Assembly: GCF_029168945.1 (NCBI RefSeq)
Contig: NC_083601.1
Span: 69,491,595 to 69,555,594, forward strand
Source of the DNA: Cannabis sativa
Taxonomy: Eukaryota > Streptophyta > Magnoliopsida > Rosales > Cannabaceae
Direction: 5' to 3'
Length of the DNA: 64,000 nucleotides
Shown: positions 58,836 through 64,000 of the stretch, piece after piece
Position numbering within the stretch: position 1 is the stretch's first letter
Layout: each line of letters starts with the position of its first letter
Notes under the pieces: model-generated
Database searches by the model: none
Told to the model about the DNA's origin: nothing
The model's input: the letters and a program-made list of their open reading frames with translations, nothing else
Program-made: the position numbers and the translations under genes

Positions 58836-58905
58836 ATTCTTATAGGTTTATTTATATGGTTCATGACCACCCTAATGGTGGCGACTATGTAAGACCTATA
58901 AGAAT
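58836..58905 (+). ncRNA. Three-tier leader hairpin of Copia RNA (plus copy)
   Basis: Outer stem ATTCTTATAGGT (58836-58847) with ACCTATAAGAAT (58894-58905), a perfect 12 bp; middle stem ATATGGT (58854-58860) with ACTATGT (58884-58890), seven pairs including two G-U; apical stem CCACC/GGTGG (58867-58881) around a CTAAT loop. The minus-strand element keeps all three helices with different bases in the outer one. Confidence 0.65.
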
Positions 58906-58942
58906 GCGAAACAATGGTAGAAGCTCATAAGATAGAATTGCC

Positions 58943-59077
58943 TTGACTCTCGCCTAAACGGGACAACGCTGAATTCCAATCTTGATCGAATAAAAGGTTG
59001 CTAGAATGTTTGACATTTTAGATGAATTGACAACTCTATTCAATGGATGATGCTTTGACTCTCGCCTAAACGGGACA
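58943..59077 (+). repeat. Pair of 23-nt direct repeats in the Copia leader
   Basis: Identical 23-mers with core GACTCTCGCCTAAACGGGAC at 58943-58965 and 59055-59077, 112 bp apart, about 150 bp before gag. Also paired in the minus-strand element. Confidence 0.92.
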
Positions 59078-59225
59078 CTGTATCAGTTCGTTGGAAACCT
59101 TGGAAAATAAACTATGTTAGATTTAGTATTTTTATAACATAAGTGATTGTTTGTTTTCTGAACCTGTGTATGAATTTATAGAACCGAAACCTTACTTCTG
59201 TTTATTGATATGTTGTAGTGCCAAT

Positions 59226-62200
59226 ATGAATAACCCTCATCCCGATCCACTCCTAGTTAGTATCTTTGCAAAAGAACTCAATAGTGTGAAAATGCATCCT
59301 GGTAGTTGCATTAACTCGCACCTATTGTTGATGAATCTGAAATTCCAAAAGGCAAATCTACTAGGAATTGATTTATCAAAGGAACAATGGGTAAAACTCA
59401 TACTTTATAGTCTTCCTCAGGAGTATAATAGTTTTGTTCTATATTATTTATTGAACAATCCTAACTCCTCCGACATGGACAAACTCGAGTCTGAGTTGAG
59501 GGCCCATGAGCGGGATCTGATTGCAATGAGACCTGCTAGCATTGCAAGCTTTAATCAGAGGAAGAAGATTAAGCATGAGGGCTCCAACAAAGCTGCTTCT
59601 TCAAGTACAAATGTCAGACATCATGTTCTATGTGCGAATTGTAATGGAAAGGGACATAAAGAAGAGCAATGTCCCAGGCTTCTAGACAATTCAAACGAAG
59701 GTGATGCTTTTGTATTTGAATCATGTGTTTTAGAGAACGACAAATCCTCCTGGATTGTTGATTCTGGATCTACTAACCATGTATGTTCTTCATTACAGCT
59801 GCTTGAAACTTGGGAGAATCTTCACCCAGATGAGTTAAAGCTTAAAGTTGGAAATGGCGAGTTGGTATCAGTTAAAGCAAGAGGAACAGCCCGAATCAAG
59901 TTTAATTCTAAGAAGTTTTTACTTTTAGAGAATGTTTTATATATTCCTAATTTTAGTAGAAACTTGATTAGTGTTTCATGTTTACAGACACAATTTTATA
60001 TATTGAATTTTTCGAGTTCAAATTGTTCAATTTCTCGTAATGGATTTCATATATGTGTTACAAACATGGAACGAGGGCTTTATGTTTTAAGACCTGATAC
60101 TCAAATCTCACTAAATACTGAACTTTTCAATGTAGCTAAACCTAGAAGCCTTAAGAGAAAAGAGATTGATAATGATGATCAAACTTATCTATGGCATTTA
60201 CGTTTAGGTCATATAGGCTTTGATAGACTCAATAGGCTAACCAAAGACGGTCCATTGAAAAATGTCGTCTTAGGAGAGCTGCCAGTCTGCGAGTCTTGCC
60301 TAGAAGGAAAAATGACCAAACGTTCTTTCTCTGCAAAGGGAGAGTGTGCCAAAGAACCCCTAGGGTTAGTACATTCAGATGTTTGCGGACCGCTGAATGT
60401 AAAAGCCAGAGGAGGTTATGAGTATTTCGTCACTTTCATTGACGATTTCTCTAGATATAGTTTTCTTTACCTAATGCAAAAGAAATCTGAAACGTTTGAA
60501 AAGTTTCAGGAATTTCATGCTTTGGCTCAAAACCAATTAGGTAAAACATTAAAGATCTTGCGAACTGATAGGGGTGGAGAATATATGGATATGCAGTTCA
60601 AAGATCATTTAATTGAACTTGGAATTGAATCCCAATATACTGCCCCTAGCACTCCACAGCAAAATGGAGTTGCAGAAAGAAGAAATCGCACTCTCTTAGA
60701 AATGGTTAGGTCTATGCTGAGTTACTCAACTCTGTCTATGTCCTTCTGGGGATATGCTATTCAAATGGCAAACGAAATTTTGAATGTTGTTCCATCTAAA
60801 GCAGTCCCTAAGACACCCGTCGAACTATGGAATGGTCGCACACCTAGTTTGCGCCATTATAGGATTTGGGGGTGCCCTGCTCACGTCTTAAGAAAGAAAG
60901 AAGGCAAACTGGAATCGCGAACTGAGGTTTGCATGTTTGTCGGAAATTCTAAAGAGACTAGGGGTGGACTATTCTATAGTCACAAGGATAACAAAGTGTT
61001 TGTCTCTACAAATGCTACTTTCCTTGAAGAGAACTATATGAAAGACAACAAACCGAAAAGTGAAATTGTATTAGAGGAAATGCTCACAGATACTGTTCCT
61101 TCATATGTACCATCTTCTTCTACTCAAGAAGAAGAACATCCCACTCCCTCAGTTGTAGCAACTGAGAAAACTACTACTAAAGCTCCTGTTCAGAAGGTCA
61201 CCGCTCCTCGTCGTAGTGGGAGGGTTTTAACGAAACCATCTCGTTATGGCTTGGATGGTGAAATCAATATGGTCATTGGTGACGGTATTGATGACGACCC
61301 ATTGACCTATAAACAGGCAATGGCAAGTCCGCAACGGAAGCGATGGTCAGCCGGTATGGATTCAGAAATGGATTCCATGAAGAAGAACAAAGTCTGGGAA
61401 TATGTAGAACCACCTGAAGATTTTCGTCCAATTGGATGTAAATGGGTCTACAAGAAGAAAAGAGGTGCTGGAGGCGAAGTCGAAACTTTCAAAGCTAGAC
61501 TGGTCGCCAAGGGTTATACCCAAAGAGAAGGTGTGGACTATGAGGAAACTTTTAGTCCTGTTGCCATGCTCAAATCCATCCGAATTCTTCTCTCCATAGC
61601 TGCCGCTTTAGATTATGAAATCTGGCAAATGGATGTCAAGACAACTTTTCTTAATGGGCTTCTTGAAGAAACCATCTATATGGAGCAACCAGAAGGTTAT
61701 GTTCTTCCTGGGCAGGAGAATAAAGTTTGCAAATTAAATAGGTCCATATATGGGCTTAAGCAAGCTTCTCGCTCATGGAACAAAAGGTTTGATGAGATCA
61801 TCAAGACCTACGGCTTTCATCAGAATGAAGATGAACCTTGTGTTTACCAACTCAAGGAAAACCAAGTAGTAGTATTCCTGGTCCTTTATGTTGATGACAT
61901 TTTGATCATTGGAAACAATGTCAAGAAAATGACTCACATCAAGGAATGGCTTGACACTCAATTCGACATGAAAGACTTGGGTGAGGCAGCCTATGTTCTT
62001 GGTATTCAGATTGTCAGAAACCGGAAGAACAGATCCCTTGCTCTCTCTCAAACAACCTACATTGACAAAGTTCTTGAGAGATTTTCCATGACCAATACCA
62101 AAGGGGCAAACATGCCCTCTAGACATGGTATCCGTCTATCTAAGGAACAGTGTCCTACTGATCCTCAAGAGATAGAAGACGTGGCAAAAATTCCTTATGC

Positions 62201-62864
62201 TTCTGCAGTTGGGAGTCTGATGTATGCTATGCTATGCACTAGACCTGACATCTGCTATGCAGTTGGAATCGTGAGCAGGTATCAGTCAAATCCAGGAAGG
62301 GTACATTGGAACGCGGTTAAGTATATTTTGAAATACTTAAAGAGTACAAGAGATTATATATTAGTCTACAAGGGTGGTGCTTTGAATCCCTTAGGCTATA
62401 CAGACTCAGATTTCCAGGGATGTCTTAAAGACAGGAAATCTACATCTGGGATGGTGTTTACTCTTGGGGGTGGAGCAGTGGTTTGGAGAAGTGCTAAACA
62501 AACTGCGATTTCGGATTCTACCATGGAGGCAGAATACATAGCTGCGGCTCAAGCAGCTAAAGAGGTTGTCTGGCTTAGGAAGTTCTTCACCAGTCTTGGT
62601 GTAGTTCCTGGAATGGAAAGGCCTCTAGTTCGGCTTTGTGATAACACTGGAGCTATAGCCAACAGTAAGGAACCTCGGAGCCACAAGAGAAGTAAGCACA
62701 TAGAAAGAAAGTATCATATTATCAGAGAATATGTGGCAAGAGGGGATGTACTGGTGGAGAAAGTGGATACGCAGGATAACCTTGCTGATCCATTCACCAA
62801 AGTCTTGGCAGTAACTTCATTCGAAAAGCACTGTCAGAATTTAGGATTAATTGAAATGTACTGA
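59226..62864 (+). CDS. Copia gag-pol polyprotein (gag N-terminally short)
   Basis: A single uninterrupted ORF of 1212 residues from the ATG at 59226; the frame is open upstream to 59151, but this ATG lines up with the gag start of the related element and follows a TTGTAG. Order: a shortened gag (about 1-130), CCHC knuckle CANCNGKGHKEEQC (136-149), aspartic protease WIVDSGS (Asp179), integrase zinc region from HLRLGH (His324) and catalytic Asp385, Asp448 and Glu484, reverse transcriptase with KARLVAKGYTQ and YVDD (Asp890, Asp891), and RNase H (YTDSDFQG, Asp1060; STMEAEYIA). The order integrase before RT marks the Copia superfamily. It would make the particle, copy the RNA and integrate the DNA. 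The gag part lacks the first 90-100 residues present in the 288-residue gag at 6507-7373, so capsid assembly from this copy alone is doubtful. Confidence 0.95.
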   Translation: MNNPHPDPLLVSIFAKELNSVKMHPGSCINSHLLLMNLKFQKANLLGIDLSKEQWVKLILYSLPQEYNSFVLYYLLNNPNSSDMDKLESELRAHERDLIAMRPASIASFNQRKKIKHEGSNKAASSSTNVRHHVLCANCNGKGHKEEQCPRLLDNSNEGDAFVFESCVLENDKSSWIVDSGSTNHVCSSLQLLETWENLHPDELKLKVGNGELVSVKARGTARIKFNSKKFLLLENVLYIPNFSRNLISVSCLQTQFYILNFSSSNCSISRNGFHICVTNMERGLYVLRPDTQISLNTELFNVAKPRSLKRKEIDNDDQTYLWHLRLGHIGFDRLNRLTKDGPLKNVVLGELPVCESCLEGKMTKRSFSAKGECAKEPLGLVHSDVCGPLNVKARGGYEYFVTFIDDFSRYSFLYLMQKKSETFEKFQEFHALAQNQLGKTLKILRTDRGGEYMDMQFKDHLIELGIESQYTAPSTPQQNGVAERRNRTLLEMVRSMLSYSTLSMSFWGYAIQMANEILNVVPSKAVPKTPVELWNGRTPSLRHYRIWGCPAHVLRKKEGKLESRTEVCMFVGNSKETRGGLFYSHKDNKVFVSTNATFLEENYMKDNKPKSEIVLEEMLTDTVPSYVPSSSTQEEEHPTPSVVATEKTTTKAPVQKVTAPRRSGRVLTKPSRYGLDGEINMVIGDGIDDDPLTYKQAMASPQRKRWSAGMDSEMDSMKKNKVWEYVEPPEDFRPIGCKWVYKKKRGAGGEVETFKARLVAKGYTQREGVDYEETFSPVAMLKSIRILLSIAAALDYEIWQMDVKTTFLNGLLEETIYMEQPEGYVLPGQENKVCKLNRSIYGLKQASRSWNKRFDEIIKTYGFHQNEDEPCVYQLKENQVVVFLVLYVDDILIIGNNVKKMTHIKEWLDTQFDMKDLGEAAYVLGIQIVRNRKNRSLALSQTTYIDKVLERFSMTNTKGANMPSRHGIRLSKEQCPTDPQEIEDVAKIPYASAVGSLMYAMLCTRPDICYAVGIVSRYQSNPGRVHWNAVKYILKYLKSTRDYILVYKGGALNPLGYTDSDFQGCLKDRKSTSGMVFTLGGGAVVWRSAKQTAISDSTMEAEYIAAAQAAKEVVWLRKFFTSLGVVPGMERPLVRLCDNTGAIANSKEPRSHKRSKHIERKYHIIREYVARGDVLVEKVDTQDNLADPFTKVLAVTSFEKHCQNLGLIEMY

Positions 62865-62893
62865 TTTGTTTTATATTAGTGCAAGTGGGAGTT

Positions 62894-63604
62894 TGTTGGG
62901 TTTTATTCCCTAAATAAAACTCTGTTTCAATGTAATCCAGATTATTCTATATCAATAAAGTAACAGAAGTAATTTTTCATTCACTTGTGTATGTTTTGGT
63001 TCACTTAATCAATTGCTTGTCTATTTGATTTATAAATTCATCCAAACCCCTTTCACATACTTGAACATGTTTATTGTGTTGTCAACACAGTGGAAAATAA
63101 ACATGACTATGTGAATAAAGTATTCCTAGATTTATCAGAACACTGGGTTTCACTGATATGACAATCTACAACAGAGTTTACTTACATTTGGAGAAATGTT
63201 ATGTTCTTTCCAGAACATAGGTTAAAGTAAAGCTCAGGTTGGATGCATGGAGTATGCATTGGAATGGACCGATATTGAACTTTGAATTAGATTTTGAAAC
63301 TTACCGTAAACAACTATTCAATTCAATATCAGAAGTTGATCCTAGATCACATGATCTAAATCCTGATATGGTTAGGCTTAATTTCAAGAGTGTTATTCGT
63401 GTTCTTTGATTTGTTAGTTAAGCCTAAAACTTTAGTCTGGGCAATACATACATTTTGGGAACACGGTAGTGCGATTGAGTGGGAGCGCTAACATAAATAT
63501 GGAATCTATAGCTTCTATCTGGCGAATAGTAAGCAAAGGGTGATTTCCTTCGAGCTTAACCAAACGAGATAAATGATCGAGTACTCATTTCACTTAGTTG
63601 AAAT
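62894..63604 (+). mobile_element. Truncated 3' LTR of the plus Copia
   Basis: 711 bp that match 43201-43911 with about six substitutions, then stop abruptly at TTGAAAT. The next base begins the remnant of the older minus-strand LTR. The purine-rich GCAAGTGGGAGTT just before it is the polypurine tract. Confidence 0.9.
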
Positions 63605-63633
63605 GAGTTTTATTTAGGGCACAAAACCCAACA
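63605..63633 (-). mobile_element. Terminal 29 bp of the minus-strand Copia LTR
   Basis: GAGTTTTATTTAGGGC through ACCCAACA, the end of a family-A LTR in minus orientation, followed by the target duplication GAAAC at 63634-63638. It completes the LTR that starts at 41711. Confidence 0.85.
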
Positions 63634-63638
63634 GAAAC

Positions 63639-64000
63639 TTCCGGCCCTGCCCAAGCCTGTTGAACATGCAATTCACGTAAGGGAGCCCATCTCACCTGCT
63701 CGACCGTCCCCTCCCGTGTTCGGAAAAGGGAAAGTCGTTGTGTCTGAAATAAGAGCGATGTCAGGTGATGATGGACTTTCGAGTCTTGTTTGGGCAGTCA
63801 CCCTGCATACTACTTTGTCTTGTTTTTGAGCTTCTTGACTGTTATGCCTTATGTTTCTGATGTTTGTTTTTTTTTCTAACCATGTTATTTTTCGTTCCGT
63901 ACAGACATGTCTCAGCAGATACTTGACGCTCTGAGGAAGAGAATGGGCGGAAGCTCTAGCGCCTCTCCTCCGGCCAAGAAGTCTAAAGGCGGTGAGGGGT
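63639..64000 (+). pseudogene. Extra ORF of second Tat element, 3' part
   Basis: Continues the frame of 41520-41705 after the nested Copia insertion: a Pro- and Lys-rich stretch (63639-63760) ending at a stop at 63826, then an intron-like gap with a TTCCGTACAG acceptor at 63895-63904, and a new open stretch (MSQQILDALRKRMGGSS, then a basic PAKKSKGG) that runs off the window. The layout resembles exon 2-exon 3 of the first Tat extra ORF. Confidence 0.6.

Larger units (their letters stand above)
56607..59225 (+). other. 5' leader of the plus Copia element
   Basis: An unusually long untranslated leader of about 2.6 kb, AT-rich, with short non-coding ORFs only (56829-57065 is a GC-rich island containing GATCACGCGCGCGG). 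Conserved with the minus-strand element at 57780-58090 and 58740-59080. It ends at a TTGTAG (59214-59219) just before the gag ATG that looks like a 3' splice site; a leader intron is possible but no donor is assigned. Confidence 0.7.
43201..63604 (+). mobile_element. Plus-strand Copia element with intact gag-pol
   Basis: 5' LTR 43201-56591 (split by the Tat Gypsy element), primer-binding site 56594-56606, a leader of about 2.6 kb, gag-pol ORF 59226-62864, a purine-rich tract AAGTGGGAG before the 3' LTR, and a truncated 3' LTR 62894-63604. The first 711 bp of both LTRs have equal length and about six differences by eye, so the insertion is recent. The 3' LTR lacks its last 1.15 kb or so, including the part needed at the integration end, so this copy is probably no longer able to move on its own. 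Confidence 0.92.

Overview
The window is eukaryotic nuclear DNA from a flowering plant, almost certainly a eudicot. It is AT-rich, the one host gene has GT-AG introns and belongs to the plant-only LOB-domain (LBD) family, and the rest is typical plant transposons: Copia and Ty3/Gypsy-Tat LTR elements, a CACTA element, a hAT-like MITE and Helitron-like ends. The LTR families suggest a Rosales genome (possibly Cannabaceae), but this is a weak impression only.

Layout. 1-22346: a minus-strand Copia element (gag 6507-7373, decayed pol, long structured leader, right LTR 20437-22346). Its left LTR is split by a second LTR family (1-3684), which itself holds a solo Copia LTR (154-2050, TSD GCTAA). 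A 9.4-kb CACTA transposon (10325-19770, TSD ATT) sits in its leader and carries a complete 11-exon TnpA/Ulp1-like gene and a frameshifted TNP2 transposase. 22347-30684: a gap largely free of LTR elements, with the only host gene, an LBD15-like transcription factor in three exons (28425-29601), a Helitron candidate upstream and a (TC)24 tract before the start codon. 30690-32937: a solo LTR (TSD AATAC). 32943-34930: AT-rich DNA with no gene seen.

From about 34930 to the end lies a nest five insertions deep. A decayed minus-strand Copia pol (35254-36955, itself hit by a hAT-like MITE full of a GGACCC-type minisatellite) is interrupted by a Tat-lineage Gypsy element (LTR from 36956; its extra ORF at 40366-41710 resumes at 63639). 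That element holds a solo Copia LTR (37464-39330) and a minus-strand Copia LTR (41711-63633, TSD GAAAC). Into the latter went a plus-strand Copia element (43201-63604) with an intact 1212-residue gag-pol, and into its 5' LTR went a complete Tat Gypsy element (44395-55918, two 870-bp LTRs, TSD ATTTG). The Tat element reads gag-pol on the minus strand and a spliced, oppositely oriented extra ORF on the plus strand.

Points that go beyond ordinary annotation: a three-tier RNA hairpin in the leader of both Copia elements whose outer stem differs in sequence but keeps its pairing; two tandem long hairpins with compensatory changes upstream of the Tat antisense ORF; a perfect 80-bp palindrome near one CACTA end; and two Copia elements that are complementary in what they lack (one has full gag and dead pol, the other has intact pol and a gag missing its N-terminal part).
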